From: Amaranthus tricolor
Lineage: Eukaryota; Streptophyta; Magnoliopsida; Caryophyllales; Amaranthaceae
DNA: 64,000 bases
Direction: 5' to 3'
NCBI RefSeq assembly: GCF_026212465.1
Contig: NC_080062.1
Coordinates: 1,169,501 to 1,233,500, forward strand
Under the pieces are notes generated by a model. That model saw nothing but the letters and a program-made list of their open reading frames with translations. It had not been told where the DNA came from and searched no databases. The position numbers and the translations under genes are program-made. Every line of letters starts with the position of its first letter. The first letter of the stretch is position 1. Shown here piece by piece: positions 1 through 10,432 of this stretch.

Positions 1-331
1 AAGGTCGGTTTACTATTTTTAATGTTGAAGAGGAGGAAGAAGAGGTAGATCGTGAAGATGACGATTGTCAAATCACTAATTAGTTACATAATTTGATTAT
101 TTTGTATTTGTTTATTTGAATTATTTGTAATTTGTGTTTTAAATTATGTATAATATGTAACAATTGTATTTGTTTATTTCAATTATTTGTAATTTTTATT
201 TTTAATTATGTATAAATAATATATAACATAGGCCCGCAAGCCCGCATATTACGAGTTTGGGCAAGAACTTTTAGGCCCGCCCGCATCAATGGGCTGTTTT
301 TTCCGCCCAGCCCGGTGTTTGATCACGTCTA
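1..331 (+). mobile_element. 3' end of a probable hAT-family DNA transposon
   Basis: The window opens in a short acidic C-terminal coding stretch followed by about 250 bp of AT-rich DNA and then a GC-rich segment with repeated cccgc and gcccg words. It ends at a sequence whose reverse complement begins tagacgtgatcaaacaccgg. A GC-rich, gcccg-repeat subterminal region of this kind is typical of plant hAT elements. The 5' end lies outside the window, so the 8-bp target duplication cannot be checked. The family call is an inference from style, not from a recognised transposase core. Confidence 0.4.
3..83 (+). CDS. C-terminal tail of a probable hAT transposase (partial)
   Basis: An open frame enters from the left edge and ends at TAG after 26 residues. 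The visible part is strongly acidic: a run of six glutamates, then D-R-E-D-D-D, ending C-Q-I-T-N. Plant hAT transposases with a BED zinc finger often end in a short acidic tail after the dimerisation domain, and the terminal repeat lies about 250 bp downstream, as expected. No catalytic or dimerisation residues are inside the window. Any other acidic protein tail would look the same, so the call rests mainly on the neighbouring transposon-like end. Confidence 0.35.
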   Translation, partial: GRFTIFNVEEEEEEVDREDDDCQITN

Positions 332-707
332 TTTTAGGTTAAAATGGTCGGATTTCTGTGATTTGACCGGTCTGAAAGCTATAAACATTGATACTTTAGT
401 AATTGTGATTCGTAAAAAATTTAAACTTTAAAGCTGTAATTTGCAAATTATTACTTTTACAATATAAATATTTATTTTCAAATTTTTTATTATGCTAAAT
501 AATTGTCGGTAGAATTTTTTATTTGCTTGTGTTTCAACTACTACCCATTACCTTCCAACATGAACAATTAAAATAATAATGCAAGTTAGTCTAATTCATC
601 CATTATTTATCCAATTCTACCAGAAATATTCCCACTCCATTATATAACTTTGAGATATTAATTTCATTTGAACATATACATATAATTAAAAATAAAAAAA
701 AAACACC
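332..707. other. AT-rich 5' flank of peptide gene A
   Basis: No gene is seen. A TATA-like word tatataac lies at 641-648, 60 bp upstream of the ATG at 708. The words around it (tgagata, aatttcatttga) resemble the 5' flanks of copies B and C. The stretch aataatgcaagtta just upstream is also shared with the 5' flank of copy C. Confidence 0.5.
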
Positions 708-836
708 ATGAATAACAAGAATATAGATTTGCACCTTTTCCTTGTATTTATGCTGCTAATATTCAGCTTTAATTGCTTTTGTGGGGTCACCAATGGAAGG
801 TGTATCGCGTATAATAAATGTGCCGGCGCTACCTAA
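708..836 (+). CDS. Short secreted cysteine-containing peptide, copy A
   Basis: This 42-residue open frame was too short for a length cutoff. It starts in the same aaaaaaaacacNatga context as copies B and C, which decides the start. Residues 8-27 are a hydrophobic signal-peptide-like segment (LHLFLVFMLLIFSFNCF). A short tail follows with the spaced cysteines R-C-I-A-Y-N-K-C, resembling the last two cysteines of copy B (H-C-I-V-Y-R-K-C). The middle cysteine block of the family is absent, so copy A looks like an internally deleted or exon-lost relative. It could be a functional micro-peptide or a pseudogene. The function is unknown and no named family was recognised. Homology to copy B rests on the 5' flank and signal region and is moderately supported. 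Confidence 0.45.
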   Translation: MNNKNIDLHLFLVFMLLIFSFNCFCGVTNGRCIAYNKCAGAT

Positions 837-972
837 ATCTGACGTATATTTTTAGTTTTTACGATGATAAAATTATGTATATTCGCTTTTTTCAAATTTT
901 ATATAAAAGTTTAATAATAATTAATTAAAATTAATTAATGAATTAAGAAAATTATATGTTATTAGCGAAATT

Positions 973-1239
973 TACTACAAATAATTATCGAATTGGCGAC
1001 AACGCTTTTCGTCGCCATTTGATAGCTAAACGGTCAAAAAGTAGGCCGGGCGACCACATAGCGACCACTAGCCTCTTCGCTGTATATGTAAAAAAAATAA
1101 AAAAATAAAAGCTTTTATTTTTTTTAATTTTTTTTTAAATATACAGCGACGAATCTAGCGGTCGCTATGTGGTCGCCAAGGGCGACCAACCAACCCCCTC
1201 GCTGATTTTCCATTGTTATTTCGATAATTATTTGTAGTG
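973..1239. mobile_element. CACTA-like foldback MITE
   Basis: A 19-bp perfect inverted repeat (actacaaataattatcgaa at 974-992 and its complement at 1220-1238) bounds the element. The right end reads gtagtg, so the terminus is CACTAC with the left C changed to T. The 3-bp direct repeat att flanks it on both sides (970-972, 1240-1242). Inner arms (about 1048-1090 and 1139-1177, rich in gcgaccacatagcgacc) are also complementary, so the whole element folds into one long hairpin. No ORF is present. Three-base target duplication and CACTA termini place it with CACTA-derived MITEs. Confidence 0.8.
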
Positions 1240-1579
1240 ATTGTTGTTTTATTTTAGTTATATATTTATATATCTTTGTGTATGTTTAAATTTTGGATTG
1301 AATTTAATTATACATTAATGTAATTGATGGTTGTATACCGAATAAATATAAAGTGTCTCGAGTACAAATTCTCATGGACTACTTTGCTCTTTTTTTTTTT
1401 TTTTTTATTGCAATATGTTTTGGAGTTTTGGCCTTAGATAATTTGTTTTTATATCAAAAAATTGATGGTAATATTGATACATGTAGAATCTTTAAAATGT
1501 GGAGTTGAGTTGAGTTTAGTGAATGTACATTCTAATTAGGGTTGAATATAGTTTAGTTAATAATTTAATACGCTATAGC
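1240..1579. other. AT-rich intergenic DNA upstream of peptide gene B
   Basis: AT-rich sequence with a T homopolymer near 1390-1407. No gene, transposon ends or repeat was recognised apart from the promoter-proximal similarity to copy C near the right end. Confidence 0.5.
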
Positions 1580-1587
1580 TATATAAG
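1580..1587 (+). promoter_or_regulatory. TATA box of peptide gene B
   Basis: TATATAAG lies 67 bp upstream of the inferred translation start, in the block ctatataagtttgagatata. The same block occurs upstream of copy C at 5215-5222 and in a weaker form upstream of copy A at 641. Confidence 0.6.
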
Positions 1588-1653
1588 TTTGAGATATAAA
1601 TTCCATTCAATCCCCAATCCCCAATCCCCATCAATTATTTAAAAAAAAACACT

Positions 1654-1890
1654 ATGAAAAATAATAGTAAGAGTAAATTATTTCCTTCATTTATTTTTCT
1701 TTTATTTACATTGCTATTTTTGAGCTTCAATGTGGTTCATATTGAGGGATGCTTGAAGAACACTGATGCTCAGAGTAAGAGACCACTCTGCAAGAACGAA
1801 AAGCAAGTTGGTAATTGCTTGTGCAAGGTTACAGATACACATTGCATTGTTTACCGTAAATGTCCCCGCCTTCCAGTATACGCAAATTAA
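1654..1890 (+). CDS. Small secreted cysteine-rich peptide, copy B (defensin-like style)
   Basis: This is an intact 78-residue precursor. Residues 1-7 are basic, residues 8-28 form a hydrophobic signal peptide (LFPSFIFLLFTLLFLSF), and a mature part with six cysteines follows from about residue 33. The cysteine spacing is C-x12-C-x8-C-x1-C-x6-C-x5-C. The segment G-N-C-L-C...H-C fits the loose gamma-core pattern GXC-x(3-9)-C of disulfide-stabilised plant defence peptides. The CXXXC of the classic defensin fold is missing, so it is not a canonical plant defensin. The ATG sits after an A-run 67 bp below a TATA box. A paralogue of the same length and frame (copy C) is broken by a retrotransposon. 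The role is unknown; secretion and a host-defence or signalling function are inferences. Confidence 0.7.
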   Translation: MKNNSKSKLFPSFIFLLFTLLFLSFNVVHIEGCLKNTDAQSKRPLCKNEKQVGNCLCKVTDTHCIVYRKCPRLPVYAN

Positions 1891-2373
1891 ATTTATATGT
1901 CAATACTTTGTTAAAAATTATGTTTCTATAGACAAGCGTTTGATTTGAGAATTAATTGATTCAAAGTATTCTTGTCACGAGGATGAAATAAAAAGTATTT
2001 AATTATTAGGCTAATTTGTAATTCTCTAAGCTAATTCGGGAACTCTTATTTGTTTCTACACAAGGGTAAGATTCGCTTCGGCTTAGTGAAATTATAGTTT
2101 ATTCTCTCAACTATGAATTTGAGATTTCAATTATATATGTGTGTTTTCTGATTACTTTTACTTCGATTTAATCGTTGAGAAATAATGTTAAATCTTGTTA
2201 TTAAATCATATATAGATGAGATGTTTTTAATAGTTGTATGTTAAATTAATTTGAAGTGCTTGATTGAATTTGATAATGCTCTAGCTCTTTCAATTTTGAT
2301 TAAAGAATTTGTTTGATAAATGATTACTGGTAGGAGGTATTTGTTAAATTGATTAATTGAAAGTAATTTATAG
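1891..2373 (+). repeat. 3' flank of copy B, duplicated at 35370-35770
   Basis: No gene. The sequence after the stop codon (atatgtcaatacttt, then aagtgcttgattgaatttgataatgctctagctctt near 2257-2290) is repeated with scattered changes after copy C (35385-35740). Genes B and C are therefore arms of a tandem duplication that includes the 3' flank. Confidence 0.75.
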
Positions 2374-3800
2374 CACTACAATAAAAGGTGGAGTTTTTAG
2401 ACGCTTGAATTTCAATGCAATAAAAAGTGTCGGAAAAAACACAGAGTCTTTAGACGCTTATTTTTTGACGTACAAAACAGTTGATAATTGCACAGCTTCA
2501 GTAGTCGAAAATCCAAAAAAATTTAAGCGAAAGGAAGAGCGGGTTCTACCCCGCCTGAACAAAAACAAAATGGCATCATAGCTTAAACAAAAACCCTAGC
2601 CGCTTAAAAGATAATTTCAATTCATTTTTTCATTATCCTCGCCGCCGTCACCATCTCATCCTGGCCGTCAGATTTTTATAATTTTGTTGAGCTAATATTG
2701 TGTTTATCTAATTTTTTTTTTTTTTTTTGTTATCATATGCTTTTGTGAATGATTTTAGTTTTGTATATTTGATGGCATGATGGTGGTTTGACTTTAATTT
2801 TTCCTACTCGGTAAATAATAAGAATCATTATTATTTTTATCATCCATTAAATCTTTTTCATATTACTTTTAGTGCTTGTAGTAGAAGTGTAATTACGAGT
2901 TTTTTAATGTTATGTTTTGCTTGTAGTTGGATGAAGTAGACCCTTCATTCTTTTAGTTTTTGCTAAAGTTGTGCATTTTGTTTGATGTGTTGCAGATTTT
3001 TGCTGTTGATGTTCATATTATGACCAAGAAATCATTTTTTGTGAAGGTCTTGACGCTAAAGTGAAAATTGCAACATAATGAAAACAATTTTGCAGGCCTT
3101 TAACTTTTGACAAACTTTTAACTTTATTGATTTTGCACTCTTTAACATCAACGAGTGTATGTAAATATTAAAATTAGGTATTTTTGTTGGTTGGACTTTT
3201 CTAACCAAGTTACGAAAACTTAAGATCAAAGCTCCATCAACGAATGTGTGTACGTATATGAATATCGAATTCTAATACTTTTTTAGATATGATGATTTGG
3301 TATGATGTTTGTTGGTTATTTGTATGTTTAATGAATTTTATATAGTATGGAAAAGGCTAATATATATTGGGGTGATGATAAGTTGTCAAAAGTAAATACA
3401 TTTTCAACGCATGTAAATGTCTAAAACATAAATCTAGATATCAATGGTTCATTCTCTTTTGACGTATAAAAGCGTCTAAAATATTAACCATTTTCCACAT
3501 GATAAAGCGTCTAAAATATTTGCATTATCCACTCTTATTAGGGTCTAAAAGGTTTTCTTTTTCACGTTTTAAAGCGTCTAAAAACATAAAATTGCATTAT
3601 GATTTTAAGCGCGAAATTTTTTTCCCCACAGCAAAAGGTGTTGAAAACCACTTTTATTATCCACGAAAATAACCGTCGAAAAAAAAGCGTCAAAAATTTG
3701 TAACCTACTTTTTTTAGACGCTCCCTCAACCGTTGAACGTTTTTAAGCGTCGAAAAAACCATCATATTTCCGTCAAAAAACTCCGTGTTTTTTTATAGTG
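2374..3800. mobile_element. Non-autonomous CACTA-like transposon
   Basis: The element starts cactacaataaaaggtggag and ends ctccgtgtttttttatagtg, so the termini are inverted CACTAYAA sequences followed by a matching ggagttttt word. Subterminal copies of gcgtctaaaa or its complement are frequent at both ends (for example near 2398, 2451, 3468, 3505, 3574, 3680, 3716 and 3745), a hallmark of CACTA elements. No transposase is encoded. The interior near 2590-2690 holds an aaaccctagccgc / cgccgccgtcaccatc stretch that looks like a captured plant 5' UTR. The flanking triplets are tag and tat, so the target duplication is imperfect. It is absent from the duplicate flank of copy C, so it inserted after the B/C duplication. 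Confidence 0.75.
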
Positions 3801-4010
3801 TATGCTAACTGTTTATGTCAGTTATTTAGAAAATTGTATTATATTAATATTATTATCAATTAGCTCTAAAAGTCAAATACTATAAAATCACACTTTTGAA
3901 TGATTTAAATAAAAGGATTTATTTTAAAAAATTATCATTAATTACCCTCAACATTCCACCAAATTTGGACCAATTTCTTTGAAATTTCAACGAGAATATA
4001 TAGTACAAAA
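3801..4010. repeat. Continuation of the B/C duplication flank
   Basis: After the CACTA-like element the duplicated flank resumes. gtcagttatttagaaaattg, the catcattaatta words and tttctttgaaatttcaacga (about 3970-3990) match 35780-35975 in order. This fixes the CACTA-like element as a later insertion into unit B. Confidence 0.7.
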
Positions 4011-5214
4011 TGGGATGGATGGAGTAATTTAATTATGTAGATATTAATAGAAGATAGAATGAAAAGTGTGACATCTCAAAATGATGGGAAGTAAAGACAG
4101 CTGGACCCAAATCAAAATGATTGCTGGTGAAAAATTAATATGACTTTTATATTAGAAGAGTACTTAACGAGTGTAATTTTATTATTTTGAAATTAATTTT
4201 CCTAATAATAGATTTATAATCATCATATTATGCTTATGGCGACAACAGAAATTGCGACATGTATATTTAACACAATTAAACTAAAAAATATATATTTCAT
4301 AATTTAAAAAAGCTATCTATATGCAATTTCATTCAAATCCCATGGTGTAATGTAAAAATTTATTACCTTAGTAGAAAATTACACTTTTTACAATAATTCA
4401 TTTTGAATTTCACCCACGTGATCTTGTTAATCTTGATTTGGTGAAAAGAATTTTAAAACTTAATTTCAATAATTCTAAGGTCTAGGTGTTTGGGGTGAAT
4501 TTTGATGACTAAGTTAATGACATAAAAGAGTATTTTTTGTTGTTTTTTTTAAAATTAAATATAAATTTACGCAAATAATGTGTGCACCTCGACTAAAACC
4601 CCTTTTTGATATACTATTTTCTATAGTTGTTGCAGTTGTTATGAATAATATACATAGCGGTTAATACAACTATAAATAGTAATTATGTTTTTATTGCTGC
4701 TGAAACTGCTATAGATAACAAATTCATTTATAGCGGTTTTAAAGAACTGTAGATCAAACATAAAATATAAGTCTCTTTGGTGTAGTGTTTATTTAACTGA
4801 CCACTTTAAGATTGTAAATAATCACTTTAAAAACACTATAAAAACATATCACATTAAGACTATAAAAAATAATCACTTTAAAACTGTAAATAATCATTTT
4901 ATGATTATAACTAATTTATTTATGATCCTATTAATTACTATATACTGTAAATGCACATTAGAATAGCCCAATGGAAATAGCGATCGGGAATTTGTATAAA
5001 AAGAAATATATTAATAAATTTTCAATTTTTTACTATTGGACTTGTGGTTCAATACTAAAGACAATAGTGAATACATATCTCACATCTCTTATCCTACTTT
5101 AGTATGGACCCTCTCAAGTCTAAACAATAATGCAAGTTACATTTTTTTTTTGTATTTTTCTTCCAAAATTAGTACGGATTACTATCAATAATTTCAATAT
5201 TAATTTCATTTTGC
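4011..5214. other. Intergenic DNA with decayed repeats
   Basis: No gene. A gggatggatggagtaa word at 4011-4026 resembles a Stowaway terminus. The segment about 4580-4790 has repeated tatagcggtt/aaccgctata words and ends ggtgtagtg, so it is probably a decayed CACTA-type MITE whose left end I could not fix. About 4796-4925 is a degenerate tandem repeat with unit near aatcactttaaaactataa, related to arrays at 55080 and 63650. Confidence 0.5.
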
Positions 5215-5222
5215 TATATAAG
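5215..5222 (+). promoter_or_regulatory. TATA box of peptide gene C
   Basis: TATATAAG in the same ctatataag-ttt-aagatataaattccatt context as gene B, 64 bp upstream of the former start codon. The promoter remains although the gene behind it is broken. Confidence 0.55.
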
Positions 5223-5278
5223 TTTTAAGATATAAATTCCATTTGATCGTCCCCAACAATTATTTAAAAAAAAACACT

Positions 5279-5397
5279 ATTAAACAGAGTAAGTGTAAAT
5301 TATCTATTTCATTTATTTTTCTTTTATTTTCTTTTCTACTTTTGTGCTTCAATGTGGTATATATAATAGAGGACGAATGCTACAATGACATCAATGG
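5279..5397 (+). pseudogene. Peptide gene C, 5' half (start lost, split by retrotransposon)
   Basis: The reading frame aligns with copy B from the start context onward: a basic N-terminus, a hydrophobic signal peptide (IFLLFSFLLLCF) and the first mature cysteine in E-D-E-C. Where copy B has ATG this copy has ATT (5279-5281), so translation from the original site is lost. The frame is then cut after the fifth base of a target site by the LTR of the outer Copia element. The missing cysteine block is found 29.8 kb away at 35247-35369 in the same frame. Both lesions are visible directly. Whether start loss came before or after the insertion cannot be told from one sequence. Confidence 0.85.
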
Positions 5398-5859
5398 TGT
5401 TGTTAATGGTGACTCAAACTAGCAAGCACCATTGAAGAAAATGAGTATGGGTCAAAGAGGAGGTCCGCGTGCGTTCTGTCTCCATTTCGTGGCTCATGTA
5501 GTTGTACACGGCTCGCAAAATGGTGGTTTCCTTTCATGGGAGGTGTCTTTTGGGATGGTTACTTTGTGTTTATTATGTAATAACTTCCTTTTATTGGGCA
5601 TTATAGTATATAAACTCCCATTTTAGGATTAATATATGATGATTCACAAAATTGAGAGAGATCACAAGAGAGCCATTAATCTGTGAGTGTGATTGAGATT
5701 CATCTTGTAATTCGTTGCGATCATAGTGAAATTATTTGATCTTAGCTTGGTCCCGGTGGATGTAGCTATCACATTAATAGTAAACCACGTTAAATCTCTC
5801 GTGTCAATTTCTTATTTTGCATTATTGTTCGACGAACTTGCTTCTGCTGTCACACAACA
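5398..5859 (+). repeat. 5' LTR of outer Copia
   Basis: 462 bp, TG...CA, with TATATAAA at 5607-5614. It lacks a 10-bp GC-rich stretch present in the 3' LTR near 34878 and carries about 16 bp absent from the other LTR near 5774. Most substitutions against the 3' LTR are C-to-T or G-to-A, as expected for methylated DNA. Confidence 0.93.
5607..5614 (+). promoter_or_regulatory. TATA box in 5' LTR of outer Copia
   Basis: TATATAAA in agtatataaactccc, conserved in the other LTR at 35027-35034. This is the probable U3 core promoter. Confidence 0.6.
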
Positions 5860-5860
5860 A

Positions 5861-5876
5861 TTGGCATCAAGAGCTC
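5861..5876 (+). other. Primer-binding site of outer Copia
   Basis: ttggcatcaagagctc follows the LTR end directly. It resembles the initiator-Met tRNA-complementary site (TGGTATCAGAGC) used by plant Copia elements, with changes and a one-base insertion. Confidence 0.7.
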
Positions 5877-5911
5877 AGGTTTAAGTCCTTGGAGAGTTTT
5901 TGAGTGGAACA

Positions 5912-7002
5912 ATGGCAGGAGATTCTACAATAAGAATCGAGAAATTTACCGGGAAAAATAGCTTCAGGCTATGGCAAATAAAGATGAAGGCTCTGTTGAA
6001 ACAATAGCAAATTTGGCGTCCATTGGCTTCAGAGTACTACTGTGGGGTCGAAAGACGGGTTAACTGACGGGCAATTAGCAGTAATGGAGGAAAAGACTCA
6101 TTCTGCCTTTTTGCTAAGTTTGGATGATCATATCATCACGGAGGTCCCTGCTTTGGGGAAGAATCTGATTTCATTAGGTACCTTGGATGATTTGGGGTAC
6201 AATGGAGTGTTTTCGGAAGGAGAGTTGTCCATTTACCGAGGTTCGGAGTTGGTACTTAAGGGTATCAAGAGGAACACTCTCTATGTCTTTAAGGTTGTTA
6301 CACTGTCTAGTTCTGCGGTTTGCGCATCGGCGTCTTACCAGGAGATGACCAAGATTTGGCATATGAGGCTTGGTCATATAGGGGAGAAGGGGATGCAACT
6401 ATTGTCTAAGAGGGGTCTACTATCCAGAATCAAGGTTGCCAACCTTGAATTTTGTGAGCATTGTGTGCTTGGGAAGAAACACAGGTCAAAGTTCAGCAAG
6501 GGTGCTCACATTACTGATGAAGTGCTCGATTATATCCATTCAAATTGCTGGGGTCCATCTAGGGTTGAAGGTATGGGAGGTTTCCGCTATTTTGTGTCAT
6601 TTTTAGATGACAAATCCCGATACACATGGCTTAAATTGCTTAAGTCAAAGGATGAAGCCTTTAAAGCTTTTAAGCAATGGAAAGCTTTGGTGGAGAATCA
6701 ACAAGGTAGGAAGATCAAGAAGCTACGAACAGACAATGGGCTAGAGTTTTGCAAAGAGGAGTTTAATCAGTTCTGTGCAGATGAAGGTATTGGTCGACAT
6801 CATACCGTCAGGAAGACACCACAGCAAAACAGTGTTGCAGAGCGGGTTAATCAGACACTGTTTGAGAGAGTTCGATGCATGCTCTCTAATGCAGGGCTTG
6901 GGAGGAGGTATTGGAGTGAAGCTGTGATGACAGCTTGTTATATCATCAATAGGGGTCCTTATCAGGAATTGACTGCAAAATCCCGTTTGAGATCTGGAGT
7001 GG
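5912..7002 (+). pseudogene. Outer Copia gag fragment fused to integrase (5' part)
   Basis: Gag starts at ATG 5912 (M-A-G-D-S-T) and reads the usual F-T-G-K-N-S-F-R-L-W-Q-I-K-M segment to a TAG at 6005-6007; a frame change follows. From about 6140 the frame jumps from N-terminal gag (LLSLDDHIITEV) straight to the pre-integrase domain (GKNLISLGTL). The rest of gag, the zinc knuckle and the protease are deleted. The integrase keeps its zinc-binding H-H-C-C set (WHMRLGH...CEHC). In the DDE core the first aspartate is replaced by asparagine (IHSNCWGP), while the second (RTDNGLEF) and the glutamate (AERVNQT) remain. The frame is cut at 7002 by the Gypsy element and resumes at 31549. Confidence 0.92.
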
Positions 7003-7826
7003 TGATAGGTCGTTTTACTACCAAAAATAATTCCTAATTCACCTAACTAGTATAGTTGGGAAAGTAGGGTCGAACCACTGTGGAAGGACAATTAAAGTCA
7101 CAAATTGAACCAAGTTCACTATTGCTAACGATCAAAAGTTGGATTTTTGTTTATCTAAGTAGAACGCAAAAACAAGAAATGAATAAAATTCAATGATTAA
7201 AAACCTAGGGCTAAAAGGATTTACTATGCATCGATCATGATTCATGAACAGCAATTGGGATAGGAATGAATATAGGCGAAGGAAGGTGTTGCTCTTGCAA
7301 ACAAATTCGACAATCAAACAATAAAACAAGCTATCGTGATTAAAGCTTAATTGTTCAAAGAAGGAAATCGTTCACTCAAACTCGCAACTCTCGCTTATAG
7401 AATTGAGCGAATAAAACTTGCAAATTGGCCAAACATGCAATCAATCTAAAACCCATCAATTGAATCGCCTAGACAAACCAAATTTTAATCCTAAAATCAA
7501 ACAAGAATCATGACCTTTTGCATAGTTTCACCAAGCCCTAGAAATAAAACTACTCACTAAGCATATTAAAACTAACAAGAGATTCAACAATGAAATTCAT
7601 GGAGAAAATCAAATTCAAATTTAATGGAGAAACAAGCATTCAAAGATAACAATAATAAACAAGAACAAGAAATTCGAATTGAAACTAATACCTTCAATAT
7701 AATTAAAATTACAATGTCGAAGTGTTGATCAACAATCCCCCAAGGCAAGTAATATGGGAAATCCCTTCAATACCAAACCCTCCAAACCAGAGAAAAAAAA
7801 CTGTCCCCAAAAATTCCCCTCAAAAG

Positions 7827-7835
7827 CTATTTATA
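7827..7835 (-). promoter_or_regulatory. TATA box in left Gypsy LTR
   Basis: TATAAATAG on the minus strand, conserved in the right LTR at 30904-30912. It is positioned as an LTR promoter reading toward the left. Confidence 0.6.
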
Positions 7836-7892
7836 TCCTCCTAAAAAGAGATCGGAGGATATGGGAAGTTACTATCAAAAATAACTGCAGGA

Positions 7893-8160
7893 CTCGGCCG
7901 GGTATGTGGAAACCCGGCCGGGTGCGCAGCACAACTAAATCTTCAAGACCAAAAAATTCTCTAAGTTCAAGAGTAAACCCGGTCGGGTAAGAGGAAACCC
8001 GCCCGGGTACGCAGCAGAGCATTTTGATCTTCAATGGAAGCTTGGCCGGGTGTCTAGAAACCCACCCGGGTTTAGAGGCTCACCCGGCCGGGTATGTGGA
8101 AACCCACTCGGGTATGAGAGGCTCACCCGGCCGGGTATGTGGAAACCCACCCGAGTGCGA
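7893..8160. repeat. Array of GC-rich palindromic motifs in Gypsy LTR
   Basis: About ten copies of an interrupted palindrome of the form acccggccgggt or acccgcccgggt, separated by short spacers such as atgtggaa and atgagaggctc. The flanks are AT-rich, so the array stands out. The right LTR (30966-31308) has the same array with a different number and order of units. Confidence 0.85.
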
Positions 8161-8449
8161 GTGGCAACTTTTTCTTCCAAATGGCATCTTCAAATTCTTT
8201 TAAGTGCCAAGTGCAAACCTGGTCAGCACAAAAATGACCCTTTGAGTAGCTTATGACCTTCCAACTTGCAAATCTCGCTCCAAGAGTCGATTCCTAGCAT
8301 AATTAGAGCTTTTTACCTACAAAATAGATAGGAAACAAACACTCCAACCAAGCATAAAAACCAATAGAAAATTGAGCAAAATACGCGAGAAATGCTATGA
8401 AAATGCAATGGGGGCATGGTAGAAAATAGTATATAAAACACACACATCA

Positions 8450-8460
8450 AACTCCCCCGA
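8450..8460 (-). other. Polypurine tract of Athila-like Gypsy
   Basis: On the minus strand tcgggggagtt lies immediately before the 3' LTR, the normal plus-strand priming position. C-runs near 9573 and 10376 have a similar look but no adjoining LTR. Confidence 0.7.
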
Positions 8461-10432
8461 ATCGAACCTTTGCTTGTCCTCAAGCAAACAAGACAAGGTT
8501 CTAAGAATAAAAGTATGCTTCACCCTATAAAAGCAACATCGCAAAACACTTGTGATCACATCCTCTCAATCAAAGCATTCAAATAATTCAATACCTATCC
8601 AAGAGTAAAATATCATACAAGCGAATCCAAGCCTTATCACTAAGGAATAACGAGGAATCAAGGAAAGAGTTCTCACGGATGACACTCCTCTATCTGCGGC
8701 GAGTATAAAATGTATTCAATCGCTCTCCGCCCACAAATACGCAAAAGATGTGCATATGAATCAATTTTTGTAGCCTAAAATGCTAATAAGGCACCCTCCC
8801 ATCTCAACAACACTCGTGTGTTTAAAGGGGAAATAATATCACTCGACCTATAAAAGTCGACTCGAAATGCGGCACATACTCTCAAATCTTGGCAAGATAT
8901 TAAATTGAGGAAGCACATATAACTGCATGATTATCAAGAAGGTCTTTATTGAGCTTGTAATGGGGTTTGGGTCAAAGGTAGGATAAAATTTTGAAAGTAT
9001 GCGAGCTGGAAGTCTATTTTAGGGGAGAATAATCTAAAAAGTAACGTAGCCTAAAGATGAGGCTAAAAACAACTCCAAATAACTTCAACTCATAACTACC
9101 GAACCAACCCAACTAATGGAAAGCACCGTCATATCATCATCAAATTATTAGAGATTTACAACTTGTAAAGGCGAAAAAGTACAACAAATTAAAAGGTGTG
9201 AGACAAAATTTTTATTTTTATTTATTTATTTATTTATTTTTTAATTATTTATTTATTTATTTATTTATTTTATAGTAAACCACTCCCGATTGCTAAACCA
9301 TTTTATTCATAAACTCACAGCCACACCATTTTTTTTTTGAACTGCATGAATATGAATAATGAAAAGATGGTAATATATGACAAACCAAGAGAGTTTTTCT
9401 CTCTCTTTTTTTTTGAACTGCATGAATATGAACAATGAAGAAAATGATGATATATGACAAACTAGAGAAGCACACTCCAACAATAAGGAAACAATCAACC
9501 TAACTCAAGTACCCCATGCAAGTAAATGTGAGCTAAATGACAGAATATATATCGCCCACTAACCAACCAAATGCTCCCCCAAGCTAGACTTGGGTTGATC
9601 AAATAGGGTAAAAAAGGTTTATAATGCGGTTAGTTATGAAAGAAAATGTAGGGCTTAAAATAAAGGATCAAATGGCAAATTATGTCTTTGAAAACAATGT
9701 TGCATGGCTTCTAGAAAATGAGGGCCTTCTATCATGCTCATCATGCAATTACATAGCTAACAAGACCAGTATCAAGCCAAGATGGAGATCAGTGATACAC
9801 CAGGAACTAATCACTCAAGTAGGAAATAGTGAGATAGAAATCAAAGTCCAAATCCTTACAAGGTAAACTCTTCCTTGTTCCAAACAATAGATAATAATGC
9901 TCAAAAACACAAGTTTCAATAATACCAAGGAATCGGAAAAAGAACCCAAAAGTCTACAATGACCAGTCTCAGCAATCACAAGTGTAAAAAATTTCAACCA
10001 TAGGGCACAGGAAAACATACTTTGTCAAAAAGATCCAAAGGGGCATCAAGGGAGAAAGAAATACATTACAACTAAGAAAGCAATACAATATTTTTGGTCA
10101 CATGTAAACTCCCACTCCTAATGATTGGTACAAACCATGCAACAATCCTAAGAAAGTACTAAAAACACTCAAAGCTAAATTATGAAAAGAGTTGGGAAGA
10201 TCTCACCAATTAACTTCCTAATGCAAGCTGAAGTACAAAAAATCATCACGTTATCCAAAGCGCGACTTGCAAAAGAACCTGCAAAAGGAGAGAAACAACC
10301 AACTCTAACCAAAACAACTACACTAAGAGCAGTAGAATATATACGAGAGAGTAAGCCAAAGCAACAATCAAGACTCCCCCCAAAGCCAAATCAAGCACTG
10401 TCCACAGAGTTTGAGAGGGGGGCAAGAGCCCA
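8461..10432. other. Noncoding 3' region of Athila-like Gypsy
   Basis: No supported gene. It holds a (TTTA)n microsatellite at about 9213-9271 and a direct duplication of about 80 bp (about 9328-9408 and 9409-9489, both containing gaactgcatgaatatgaa). Long noncoding stretches between the last ORF and the 3' LTR are normal in Athila elements. Confidence 0.6.
9213..9271. repeat. (TTTA)n microsatellite
   Basis: About fifteen tetranucleotide units of ttta, slightly interrupted, within the Gypsy 3' noncoding region. Confidence 0.85.

Larger units (their letters stand above)
7003..8449 (-). repeat. Left LTR (element 3' LTR) of Athila-like Gypsy
   Basis: 1447 bp starting tgataggtcg and ending acatca. 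About 16-18 substitutions against the right LTR by eye, plus repeat-number differences in the GC-rich array. A minus-strand TATAAATAG lies at 7827-7835. Short open frames inside are not genes. Confidence 0.93.

Noticed and set aside
1654..1890. Calling copy B a canonical plant defensin
   Set aside because: The CXXXC spacing of the classic fold is missing; only the GXC-type segment fits.
6042..6140. GTG start for the outer Copia integrase frame
   Set aside because: The frame is a deletion-fused part of gag-pol; a non-ATG start is only an artefact of open-frame calling.
7132..8256. Short open frames in the Gypsy LTR
   Set aside because: They recur in the other LTR (30210-31331), follow the repeat array and have no coding features.
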